DNA from: Nitrospirota bacterium
GTDB lineage: Bacteria; JACPQY01
NCBI GenBank assembly: GCA_016180645.1
Contig: JACPAV010000022.1
Span: 1-59,716, forward strand
Direction: 5' to 3'
Length of the DNA: 59,716 nt
Positions 7,460 to 15,500 of the stretch are shown here, piece after piece; the first letter of the stretch is position 1, and every line of letters begins with the position of its first letter. Made by a program: the position numbers and the translations under genes. A model generated the notes under the pieces. The model made no database searches. It worked only from the letters and a program-made list of their open reading frames with translations, and was not told the origin of the DNA.

Positions 7460-9850
7460 ATGGGTCCAAGCGCCAAGAATCTCGTCTTCGCCAACGCCCT
7501 CCTGATTTTCTTCCTCGCCTGCACGAGCAAGAAAAAAGAATGCCCTCTCCCCGAACCGGCGCCCATCGCCACCGCCCCCGTCGGCGATCTCGGCGACGGC
7601 ACGTACAAACTTTACACGGGTCGCCGGATCACTCCGATCGGCCGACACCTGGAAGTCGGGACATTCCCCCAAAACCTTGCGCTTTCCCCATCAGGAAAAC
7701 TCCTCGCCATCAGCCACAGCGGCGAAAGCGACGAGAAAAATGAGGAGAAGGAGAAGCAGACGGTCTGGATCGTTGACGCGGCCACCATGACCACCCTGAA
7801 GATTATTCAAGCCGATGCCTTCTTCTACGGCCTCGCGTTCAGTCCCGATTCGAAGCTGCTCTACGCTTCCGGTGGTGGAGGCAACACGGTTCACGTGTAC
7901 GACGTGACCTCGCCGACCTACCGCGAGGTCAATCCCTTGAAGGTGGAGGACTATCCCAGCGGCGTGGCCGCAACTCCCGACGGGAAACTCCTCCTCGTGG
8001 CCCGGCTTCACGAACACACACTGTCCGTCTTCAAGACCGGCACCTACGAGAAGCTCGCGGACCTGCCGACACAGGCGTATCCCTACGGAGTAGCCGTAAC
8101 GCCGGACAGCACGAAGGCGTTCGTCTCCAACTGGGGTGACTCCTCGATCTCGGCGTTCGACCTGACCTCGCTGAAACCCCTCGGGCGCATCGAGGTTGGA
8201 AAGAATCCCGAAGGGCTCGCCGTTTCCCCGGATGGGAAGAGCCTCGTCTCCTCCAACGCCGACGCGGATTCCCTCAGTTTCATCGATACCGCCACGCTCG
8301 AAGTCACCCGCACTCTCTCCCTGAGGGCCCGTGCCGAGGACGCCCCCGGCGTCATGCCCGTGGATCTCACGTTTTCACCCGATGGCAGTCGGCTGCTCGT
8401 CGCGTGCAGCGGAGACAACATGATCGCCGTCGTCGATGTCGCCGATGGGAAAATCATCGGCAAGATCCCTTCCGGCGCCTATCCCACTTCGGTACGAACC
8501 GATGGAAAATCGCTCTACATTCTCAACGGCAAGGCGTTCGGAGCGCGACCCAATCTCAAGAACGAATTCATCACCTCCATCGTGTGGGGACATCTATCCA
8601 GCGTGGACATGCCGTCGGAAGCGGATCTCCCCTCGCTCACGGCCAAGGTGGACGAGAACAACGAAGATCGGCTGAAGCACTTCTTCGGGCTCGGTCCGGA
8701 ATGCCAGGCGACTAACGGCCCGGTGCCCATCCGCCATGGTGATAAGTCCGCACAAATCAAACACGTGGTCTACGTAGTCCGCGAAAACAAGACGTATGAC
8801 TCTCTGCTCGGGGATCTGGGCGGCGAGGCGCGGGGAGAGCCCAGCTTCGCCTTGTTCGGTGAAAAGATCACGCCGAACCTCCACTCGCTGGCCCGCCGCT
8901 ACGCCAACCTCGACAATTGCTACTACGAGTCCGAGCAGTCCCTCCAAGGTCACATCTGGATCTCCGGGGGATGGACCAACGATTTCGCCGAACGAAACTG
9001 GACCGCCATGTGGGCGCAGAAAGGCGTGGGGCAGTTCTTCCTGCCCAACACCGAACCGGCGGCGCGCGGCGGCGAGCCGCTGTTCTATGACAATCTCATC
9101 AAGCACGACGTCTCGTTCCGGGTTTACGGAGACCCCACGGGGATTCTCACGGGACTGTTCGACACCTTCAGGAACAACATCGATTTCAAGTACCCCACGT
9201 GGTCCATCCAGATCCGTGATCAGGACAAGATCAAGGAGTTTTTCCGCGAATTGGATCTCGGCATCTTCCCTTCATTCGTATCGATCTGGCTTCCGAACGA
9301 TCATACGCGCGGCACTTCTGCGGGGGCCCCAACGCCCGAGACGATGATTTCGGACAACGACTACGCCACCGGCCTCCTCATCGAGAAGCTGAGCAAGAGC
9401 CCCTACTGGAAAGAGACGGTCGTTTTCATCTTCGAAGACGATCCCCAGGGAGTGCCGGACCACATCGATGCCCACCGCGGCCCCTGTCTCGTCGTCGGTC
9501 CTCAGGTGAAGCGTGGCTACACATCCCACGTCCACTATTCGTTCCCTTCCTTCCACCGGACCGTGGAACTGATTCTTGGGATGCAGCCGCTCAGCCGATT
9601 CGATGCCCTTGCGGCGCCGATCCTCGACGTGTTCACCCAATCGCCTGAAAATTCAGAACCGTTCACTCCCGTCGCGCCGGACGTCCCCGTGAGGTACAAC
9701 GCGCCCGACGCCTACGGCGCGGCGGAATCGGCGAAAATGGATTTCTCCACGGCGGACCAGGCACCCGGGCTTGGCCGTGTTCTGTGGCACCACATGAAAG
9801 GTCCGAAAGTTCCGTTCCCCTCCGCCTATGCGGATGAGGACGATGATTGA
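7460..9850 (+). CDS. Lipoprotein: YVTN-type beta-propeller fused to a phosphoesterase domain
   Basis: 796 aa from ATG 7460. The signal peptide ends in the lipobox LLIFFLAC, so lipidation is likely. Residues of about 60-380 form repeated blades with signatures such as FSPDSKLLYASGGGGNTVHVYD and VTPDSTKAFVSNWGDSSISAFD. The C-terminal half resembles the PF04185 phosphoesterase family: HVVYVVRENKTYDSLLGDLGG, then TPNLHSLARRYANLDN and a late EDDPQGVPDHIDAHRG, which carry likely metal ligands. Related two-domain proteins are secreted acid phosphatase or phospholipase C relatives; the substrate is unknown. An in-frame GTG/ATG further upstream lies inside repeat R1 and lacks support. The next gene follows by 13 nt. 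Confidence 0.85.
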   Translation: MGPSAKNLVFANALLIFFLACTSKKKECPLPEPAPIATAPVGDLGDGTYKLYTGRRITPIGRHLEVGTFPQNLALSPSGKLLAISHSGESDEKNEEKEKQTVWIVDAATMTTLKIIQADAFFYGLAFSPDSKLLYASGGGGNTVHVYDVTSPTYREVNPLKVEDYPSGVAATPDGKLLLVARLHEHTLSVFKTGTYEKLADLPTQAYPYGVAVTPDSTKAFVSNWGDSSISAFDLTSLKPLGRIEVGKNPEGLAVSPDGKSLVSSNADADSLSFIDTATLEVTRTLSLRARAEDAPGVMPVDLTFSPDGSRLLVACSGDNMIAVVDVADGKIIGKIPSGAYPTSVRTDGKSLYILNGKAFGARPNLKNEFITSIVWGHLSSVDMPSEADLPSLTAKVDENNEDRLKHFFGLGPECQATNGPVPIRHGDKSAQIKHVVYVVRENKTYDSLLGDLGGEARGEPSFALFGEKITPNLHSLARRYANLDNCYYESEQSLQGHIWISGGWTNDFAERNWTAMWAQKGVGQFFLPNTEPAARGGEPLFYDNLIKHDVSFRVYGDPTGILTGLFDTFRNNIDFKYPTWSIQIRDQDKIKEFFRELDLGIFPSFVSIWLPNDHTRGTSAGAPTPETMISDNDYATGLLIEKLSKSPYWKETVVFIFEDDPQGVPDHIDAHRGPCLVVGPQVKRGYTSHVHYSFPSFHRTVELILGMQPLSRFDALAAPILDVFTQSPENSEPFTPVAPDVPVRYNAPDAYGAAESAKMDFSTADQAPGLGRVLWHHMKGPKVPFPSAYADEDDD

Positions 9851-9863
9851 TGGAGGTATCACC

Positions 9864-10652
9864 ATGAAGAACGTCGTTGCCCTACTTGCGGTTGTTTTCT
9901 CCTTGGCCTCGTCGGGAAGTCCGGCGGGCGCATCGGAAGATTCCCCCTATCTCTATCACCCAGGAGAGACCCTCGGCCGCGGTGCCGCAGTCTTGGAAAG
10001 CGAAACCGCCATCGGGACCCGTGAGTCTCGTCCCTTCGGCGAAGAGGGTGTCGAGCAAGGCGTCCGGGTCCGATACGGCGCGTTGACTCCTCTCACTCTC
10101 GAAGCATGGGGCGCTACATTGTTCAACGGCTCAGGCCTCGATCATGCGGCGTGGGCCGTGGAATCCCGCCTCCGCCTGCTGGACCAAGGCCAGGCGCCAA
10201 TGAGTCTCCAGCTCGGCGCCGGATGGCTTCAAGACTTTCAGGGGGTGTCCGTTCCACGGCTCCGGCTCACCGGAAGCCGATCCCTGGACGGACTGGACCT
10301 TCGCGCCACCTCGCTTGCGGAGATTCCCACGGGAGTCGCCGGGAGAGATGCCGTGGACCTCATCATCGGCGTGGCCGGTTCGACGGCAATGGCTTCCCAC
10401 CTGCGGCTCGGGGCTGAAATCCTGGGAGAGGACTTGGAGGGCCTCTGGGACGAAGAGGAGGCCGAAGGAGGAGCCAAACTTCTCGCGGGACCGACCGTGG
10501 ACTCAGCCCTTTCGCCACGGCTCGCCCTCAAGTTGAATGCCTCGGCCTACTATCCGGTGACCCGCAATACACCAACCCGCGTGCAACCGGGCATCGATGC
10601 CTCTTCCGGCCCCGGCTTTCTCGGCCGACTTGCCGTCAGCTATGCTTTCTGA
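9864..10652 (+). CDS. Secreted outer-membrane beta-barrel protein, unknown function
   Basis: 262 aa with a signal peptide of about 24 residues (MKNVVALLAVVFSLASSG, cleavage near AGA-SE). The remainder alternates short strands and turns and ends in the aromatic-final LGRLAVSYAF, a typical barrel C-terminus with terminal Phe. The start ATG 9864 follows GGAGG 7 nt upstream, overlapping the end of the propeller-phosphoesterase gene's neighbourhood, so the two are probably co-expressed. I do not recognise the family. It may act as an outer-membrane partner of the preceding lipoprotein; this is inferred only from adjacency. Confidence 0.72.
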   Translation: MKNVVALLAVVFSLASSGSPAGASEDSPYLYHPGETLGRGAAVLESETAIGTRESRPFGEEGVEQGVRVRYGALTPLTLEAWGATLFNGSGLDHAAWAVESRLRLLDQGQAPMSLQLGAGWLQDFQGVSVPRLRLTGSRSLDGLDLRATSLAEIPTGVAGRDAVDLIIGVAGSTAMASHLRLGAEILGEDLEGLWDEEEAEGGAKLLAGPTVDSALSPRLALKLNASAYYPVTRNTPTRVQPGIDASSGPGFLGRLAVSYAF

Positions 10653-10690
10653 CGAGATGGCTTCGCAGTCGGCCCAAGGACCGACCCGCT

Positions 10691-10717
10691 CGCAATGACA
10701 ACGCGGCTGTCATTGCG
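10691..10717. repeat. REP-like hairpin (CGCAATGACA inverted repeat), copy a
   Basis: Perfect 10-bp arms CGCAATGACA (10691-10700) and TGTCATTGCG (10708-10717) around a 7-nt loop. A related element sits at 39338-39414. This motif type (TCATTGCGAGGAGCG) recurs between genes in many deltaproteobacterial genomes. An ATG inside the left arm could open the next reading frame but is probably not its start. Confidence 0.6.
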
Positions 10718-10748
10718 AAGGATATCCTCGCCGACAGGCGGGGATCCC

Positions 10749-12377
10749 GTGGCCATCTTCCCCCGTGGATCCCGCCCCTCTTTTGGCATCGTTTTCACCT
10801 GCCTGGTTGCAGTCGCGTTTCTCTCTTGCGAATCTACTGAATCTCCGAGGCCCTCGATCGACCGCGGCCTGCAATACCTCGCCGAAAACCTCCCCCAGTA
10901 TGCGGACGAAGAATTCGGCGCGGTCATCGCGGAGAACCCTTCCGCCACCGAGGCCCGACTAGGGCTCGGTCTTTCCCGCGTTCAGGGTATCTTCCACCTC
11001 GTCGATTGGGTCCTATCCATCGCCGGCCAGAACGGAACGTACCCCAAGTCTGCTCCCCCGCTCCTGCTCTCTCCTGAACGGCCCGCCCCGGTTCAGGATG
11101 AAAATGTTTTCGTCCACGACCTCCTCGACAAGGTCCTCTCGGACATTCTCAAGCTTACGCAGGAAGCCAATGAGGGATTCGCGGCGGCATCCGGCTCCCC
11201 GACCTTCAAGCTCGTGATTCCAGCCGCCCCGCTCACAATCCGGGAGCGCACAGTGATGGATCTCGGTGGCACATGGACGTCCAACGACGCCCGACTCCTA
11301 AGCTCCCTCGGTCATTTCGTCGAGGCAACCCTCTACCTGCTCCTGTCCCAGGACACCCAATCCGACTACTTCGGAATATTTGCCCACGCCAAGCCGCTCC
11401 TGCTGAGCGGTGGCCTCGATCCGGGGGATCTCACCGGAGGAACGGGGACGGCGACCCTGATGAATGTCTTGGCCTTCGCCCTTACCCATCCGCAGTACCC
11501 CAACTTTTTCCGTCCGAGCACGCTCGACCTCGACGGCAACGGCAAAGCGGACGGTCAGGAGTTTCCCCAAAGAGCGCGGTCCCTCTACGCCTCGGCCTAC
11601 AGCGACCTGTCCGCCGCTCTCGATGCCGTTCGCCAATCGCCCGGCGCCGAAAGCGCATGCCGTTTCAGAAGTTCATCTGGAAAATCGGGGAAGATCGAGT
11701 GCGGGAACGCCGAGAAACCCCTCTCCATCCCGATATCCAGTTCATTTGCCGCCTCGGTCGCGAGTCTGACAGGCCATCTCCAGAAACACGATCCCGCGGT
11801 CCTGTCCCTGAAGAACGATTTCGTATCCCCCTTGGCGGTTCTTGTTTCGGCGATCCTTCAATCCGGCCTCATCGACATACCGACGCTCTCCGCTCTAGGC
11901 TCCAATCCGGATCTCATCGAAGCCGCCATCCGGGGATTCGTTGCCATCGACATCGGGCTGGACTTCTACACGTTCTTCGACACGCCGTTCGCGCTGCGAG
12001 ACGTCTTCCCCGCTGTGAGGACCGATCTTGAGGCGCGCGAGATGAATTTCTTATTTGAGTGGGAATGCGCCGGCGTCAATCAGCTCGCCGCCCCGTTGGG
12101 GAGCACCAGCGCGTATCCCAAGGGTGGACTCACTTGCCCGGAAGACGCCGCCTTGGTCGACTCCGCGCACTTCACCGATACCCTTTTCGCTTCCCTCGGA
12201 ATTTCCTCCATCAACAAGGACGATACCGCCAGTCGATTTCCCTACATACCCTTCAAGGACTCCACGTTCAACGGCCTCCTCTACCTGGAGAAGGACGGCC
12301 AACTCCAGAAATCCACCCTCCAGTCCCTCAACGACCTCATCACCACCCTCGGCGGCCTCCTCTCCTCCGCGCTGTAG
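10749..12377 (+). CDS. Hypothetical lipoprotein, TPR-like N-terminus
   Basis: About 542 aa. The signal peptide has lipobox VAFLSC followed by ESTESPRPS. An early segment (LQYLAENLPQYADEEFGAVIAENPSATEARLGLGLSRVQG) reads like a single TPR-type helix pair. A DxDGNGKADG segment (about residue 260) could bind calcium in the manner of an EF-hand or dockerin loop. No catalytic family is recognised. I chose GTG 10749, preceded by GGCGGGGAT, over the upstream ATG 10695 because that ATG lies within a REP hairpin. It follows the barrel gene on the same strand with the repeat between them. Confidence 0.65.
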   Translation: MAIFPRGSRPSFGIVFTCLVAVAFLSCESTESPRPSIDRGLQYLAENLPQYADEEFGAVIAENPSATEARLGLGLSRVQGIFHLVDWVLSIAGQNGTYPKSAPPLLLSPERPAPVQDENVFVHDLLDKVLSDILKLTQEANEGFAAASGSPTFKLVIPAAPLTIRERTVMDLGGTWTSNDARLLSSLGHFVEATLYLLLSQDTQSDYFGIFAHAKPLLLSGGLDPGDLTGGTGTATLMNVLAFALTHPQYPNFFRPSTLDLDGNGKADGQEFPQRARSLYASAYSDLSAALDAVRQSPGAESACRFRSSSGKSGKIECGNAEKPLSIPISSSFAASVASLTGHLQKHDPAVLSLKNDFVSPLAVLVSAILQSGLIDIPTLSALGSNPDLIEAAIRGFVAIDIGLDFYTFFDTPFALRDVFPAVRTDLEAREMNFLFEWECAGVNQLAAPLGSTSAYPKGGLTCPEDAALVDSAHFTDTLFASLGISSINKDDTASRFPYIPFKDSTFNGLLYLEKDGQLQKSTLQSLNDLITTLGGLLSSAL

Positions 12378-12420
12378 ATCGCCTCAGCGGCTCTGGACTC
12401 AGTTTGAAAACGCGCTGGAC

Positions 12421-12477
12421 CGGTAGCCGCAGGCTTCAGCCTGCGTCCGAGGACGCACCCATAAAGGGTGCGACTCC
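12421..12477. repeat. Interspersed palindromic repeat R1, copy b
   Basis: Two perfect hairpins: GCAGGCT-TC-AGCCTGC (12429-12444) and CGCACCC-ATAAA-GGGTGCG (12454-12472), joined by GTCCGAGGA. It is the clearest copy of the R1 family and lies between two convergent genes, where it may also help end transcription. Confidence 0.7.
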
Positions 12478-12519
12478 CAAGACATCCCTCCCCGCAACGA
12501 TGGGGTTTTCAAACAGAGC

Positions 12520-14007
12520 CTAGGACAGCAATCCGTTCAGCCGGTCCTGAATGACCGCGTCAGCGCACTCAAGCCCGCTCTGCGCGGCGAGTTCCGTGCC
12601 GATGCCGCGACCGCCCGCGCCGTCGCCGCAGAAATAGAGTCCTCGGATCGGTGTCCGCACGGGTGGTCGGCGCTTCCCAACCTGACCCACTCTCTGACCT
12701 GTACTGATCGCCGGGCCGTACTGCTTGCCAATCCATCGCTCGATGAACCGAACGTCGAACGTCTGGACCCACTCGATGTGCGGCACGATCTCCGGCGCCA
12801 TCGCCTTGATCGTCTCCACCATGTTGGCCGTCCATTCCTTCGGACCGTTCTCCAGTGTCACGTCCGTGGTCGGCGCCACCGCACACGCCGTAATGAGTTG
12901 CTTGCCTTTCGGTCCCAGCTGCGGGTCGAAGTTGGTCGGGATCGGAGCGTATATGGGCGTGGCCGCAGGCAACTGCCCTTTCTGCACCTGGCCGTACACA
13001 CGTTTGAGATCGTCCACCTTCATCGTGCGAATCGTCATCTCGTCGCTCCATCCTCCAATCAGACACCCGGCCTTCAACACGGGACGGTCCAGGATGATCT
13101 TGGCCTGCACGGCGATGGAGCTCCCTCGAATCTCCTTTACACGACGAACGTACTCACGTGGAAAATGTTTCTCTCCCGCCAGGCCGAGAACGCTCGTCCG
13201 CAGGCTTGAAGTGCTGATCACGATGGGCGCGCAGAAGTCCCGACCGTCCCGTGCGACGACTCCCGTGACCCGGCCGTGAGAATTCAGCCTGATCCTCTCA
13301 ACCCCGCAGTGAGTCACGACTTCAGCCCCGTGTCCCCTCGCCGCTTCCAGGAGCGCGCGGGGAACCGCCACCGATCCGCCGATCGGATAGCTGAGGCGGT
13401 TGTCCCACACCATCCGCTGAAAGCACCAGATCCCTTCTCCCGCGCTGACCTCTTCCAGCGGGAGCACAAAATAGAGCCCCAATAGGAAACCGAAGGCGGC
13501 GACGAGGCGCGGATCGCGCGTGTAGCGCAGGACGAAATCCATCATCGGTACATCGTCCAAAGCCTCGATCTCGTGCGGCCGCAGCCGCATCACGGCGGTG
13601 AAGAAGCGAACGATCGGCGGCACTTCCCACGGTTTCAGCCTCACCTGATACGCCGCGCGGAGGAGCGCCGCGGGCCAGCGGTGGGGGTCCCTGGGAAACG
13701 TGAGATCCAGCCCCGGCCCACGGGCCAGGACCATTTCCCGCGTTTGGACGAACCGAACCCTCTTCTTCACACCGGCGCGGCGCTGAGCCTCGCCCAACGG
13801 ACCCCGATGGCCGCGGGAAAAGAGATGGGTACCGATATCGATGTGAAACCCCCGCTTCTCATAGTAGCTGCAACTGCCGCCGATCCGCGGATTTTTCTCA
13901 AGGATCAATACACGGAGGCCGGCCGCCGCGAGCGCCGATCCGACGGCGCAACCGCCGAGGCCCGTCCCAATGACGATGGCATCGTACTTCGAAGGGCTGT
14001 TTCTCAT
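12520..14007 (-). CDS. FAD-dependent phytoene-desaturase/CrtI-type oxidoreductase (third of three)
   Basis: 495 aa. N-terminal dinucleotide-binding fold DAIVIGTGLGGCAVGSALAA then LILEKNPRIGGSC (GxGxxG plus the downstream E and GG). The C-terminal FAD motif RGLYFCGDGAGGRGIGTELAAQSG is typical of CrtI, CRTISO and retinol-saturase-like enzymes. Substrate unknown: an isoprenoid or other polyene is only a guess from family. The start ATG 14007 overlaps the stop of the preceding gene by 4 nt (ATGA), so the longer in-frame extension to 14499 is not used. It looks paralogous to the adjacent 14004-15500 gene, sharing the GRGIGT C-terminal block. Confidence 0.83.
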   Translation of the reverse strand: MRNSPSKYDAIVIGTGLGGCAVGSALAAAGLRVLILEKNPRIGGSCSYYEKRGFHIDIGTHLFSRGHRGPLGEAQRRAGVKKRVRFVQTREMVLARGPGLDLTFPRDPHRWPAALLRAAYQVRLKPWEVPPIVRFFTAVMRLRPHEIEALDDVPMMDFVLRYTRDPRLVAAFGFLLGLYFVLPLEEVSAGEGIWCFQRMVWDNRLSYPIGGSVAVPRALLEAARGHGAEVVTHCGVERIRLNSHGRVTGVVARDGRDFCAPIVISTSSLRTSVLGLAGEKHFPREYVRRVKEIRGSSIAVQAKIILDRPVLKAGCLIGGWSDEMTIRTMKVDDLKRVYGQVQKGQLPAATPIYAPIPTNFDPQLGPKGKQLITACAVAPTTDVTLENGPKEWTANMVETIKAMAPEIVPHIEWVQTFDVRFIERWIGKQYGPAISTGQRVGQVGKRRPPVRTPIRGLYFCGDGAGGRGIGTELAAQSGLECADAVIQDRLNGLLS

Positions 14008-15500
14008 CGAGGCCCGAGATCCTTGAGGATCATTTCCGCCACGTTGAATCCGGAATCCACCGCCTGCGTCGTCCCAATCCCGCGGCCACCCGCATCGCAC
14101 CCTACAAAATAAAGCCCCTTGAGCGGCGATCGCGGATTCGGCTTGGAGCGCCCGCACTGCCCGATGATCTGCCCCAGCCCGATGCACTCGCCCCCCTGAC
14201 CGGCGAGGACCGCATCGCGCGTCGTGGCCGAAACCTGAGCTGCGCCAAAACTCTGACTGCGGATGACATGCTTTCTCAGATGCGGCCACAAACGGTCCGC
14301 CATCTCCTCCGCCTTGGCGATGGCCACCCGGCTCATCGGTGATCGGGGATCCGGGGACGATAGAACTCCAATCAAGGCCACTTGACGTATTCGCCCTGAC
14401 ACAAGCGACGGATCGTAAAGCGAAGGGACCGTTACGAACAGAAGCGGATTCCTCGGCCAGTTTCCCCGTTCCGCTTCCGCAAACCGATTCGTATCCCACC
14501 CACTCTCGGGCGAGAACACCACCGTCATGGGAACTTTGAATACCGGCGTGTCAAGATCATACCGGATCCCCACAAACGCCCATGAAGGAGCAAGCTCCTT
14601 GATCCGCTCAACGTAATCCTCCAGGAAGGCCGGCTCGCCGGCAAGCCGGAGCACGGTGGGCTGGATGCCCGCGTTGGATACCACCACGGGCGCGTGGAAC
14701 TCACCGCCGCTGGTGGACACCCCGTACGCCGCGCCATCCCGCCTCAGGATGCGCTCGACCCGCGTCCCCCCCAACCACTGCCCTTCCCGGGCCTGGATAA
14801 ACCGCGCCGCCTCTTCCGCAATCACTCCGTATCCTCCGCGGTGATAACGGCCCGCCCCGCCCTTTGAAATCTCACGCAGCGTCCGAATCGCCTCCGAGGC
14901 CGGCAGCCGATCCACCGGAACCACGAAAAACAAGTTCATCAGGCTCGCCATCCAGTCGAAGATCGGTTGCGGAAGGCGGAAGCGTTTCATCCAATCCAGC
15001 ATCGGAACTCCATCGAAACGATCCAACATGATCGGCGGCATCGCGCTCGAAACGGCGTTCATGGCCATTATTCCGCCGAGTTGCCACGCGCGAACCCCCA
15101 GCCTCGAAGCCATCCGGATCATCTCCAAAGGGTTGCGGATGGGCCGGGCGGGAACGACCAAACTCCGCCGTTTCCCGTCAGGCGCCAAATACACAAACTC
15201 CGCCGCCGGATCGGGGGCGAGGAGAACGGACGGGTCCAAGCCGATCAAGCTCAGGAGATCATGAAAACGCGAATGGAGAGAGGGTCCGCCCGCAATCGGC
15301 CAAAGCTCGTGGACAACACCTCCGCGAACAACCCGCATGGCTTTTCCACCCGGCCTGGAGTTCTTCTCGATCACGAGGACACGCCTTCCCCGGCTTGCCA
15401 GAACAGCCCCCACCGTCACACCGCCATAGCCCGCGCCGATGACAATGGCATCGAAACGATGCGGTCCGGAGCCAGGCTCAAGCCGCAAGCGAGCGGTCAT
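14004..15500 (-). CDS. FAD-dependent phytoene-desaturase/CrtI-type oxidoreductase (second of three)
   Basis: 498 aa. N-terminal FDAIVIGAGYGGVTVGAVLA and VLVIEKNSRPGG form the FAD-binding Rossmann fold. The C-terminus LKGLYFVGCDAGGRGIGTTQAVDSG is the second FAD contact. Family members desaturate, isomerise or saturate polyenes, usually at the membrane. The start ATG 15500 shares one base with the stop of the upstream gene (TGATG), and its own stop overlaps the next gene's start, so the three genes are translationally coupled. The middle region (QLGGIMAMNAVSSAMPPIMLD) is hydrophobic and may bind the lipid substrate. No substrate is established. Confidence 0.84.
   Translation of the reverse strand: MTARLRLEPGSGPHRFDAIVIGAGYGGVTVGAVLASRGRRVLVIEKNSRPGGKAMRVVRGGVVHELWPIAGGPSLHSRFHDLLSLIGLDPSVLLAPDPAAEFVYLAPDGKRRSLVVPARPIRNPLEMIRMASRLGVRAWQLGGIMAMNAVSSAMPPIMLDRFDGVPMLDWMKRFRLPQPIFDWMASLMNLFFVVPVDRLPASEAIRTLREISKGGAGRYHRGGYGVIAEEAARFIQAREGQWLGGTRVERILRRDGAAYGVSTSGGEFHAPVVVSNAGIQPTVLRLAGEPAFLEDYVERIKELAPSWAFVGIRYDLDTPVFKVPMTVVFSPESGWDTNRFAEAERGNWPRNPLLFVTVPSLYDPSLVSGRIRQVALIGVLSSPDPRSPMSRVAIAKAEEMADRLWPHLRKHVIRSQSFGAAQVSATTRDAVLAGQGGECIGLGQIIGQCGRSKPNPRSPLKGLYFVGCDAGGRGIGTTQAVDSGFNVAEMILKDLGPR

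Noticed and set aside
10695-10748. ATG 10695 as the start of the hypothetical lipoprotein
   Set aside because: It lies within the CGCAATGACA hairpin; GTG 10749 puts the lipobox at a normal distance.
14008-14499. N-terminal extension of the third desaturase to 659 residues
   Set aside because: The extension overlaps the neighbouring desaturase in another frame and the true FAD-binding N-terminus begins at 14007 with an ATGA overlap.
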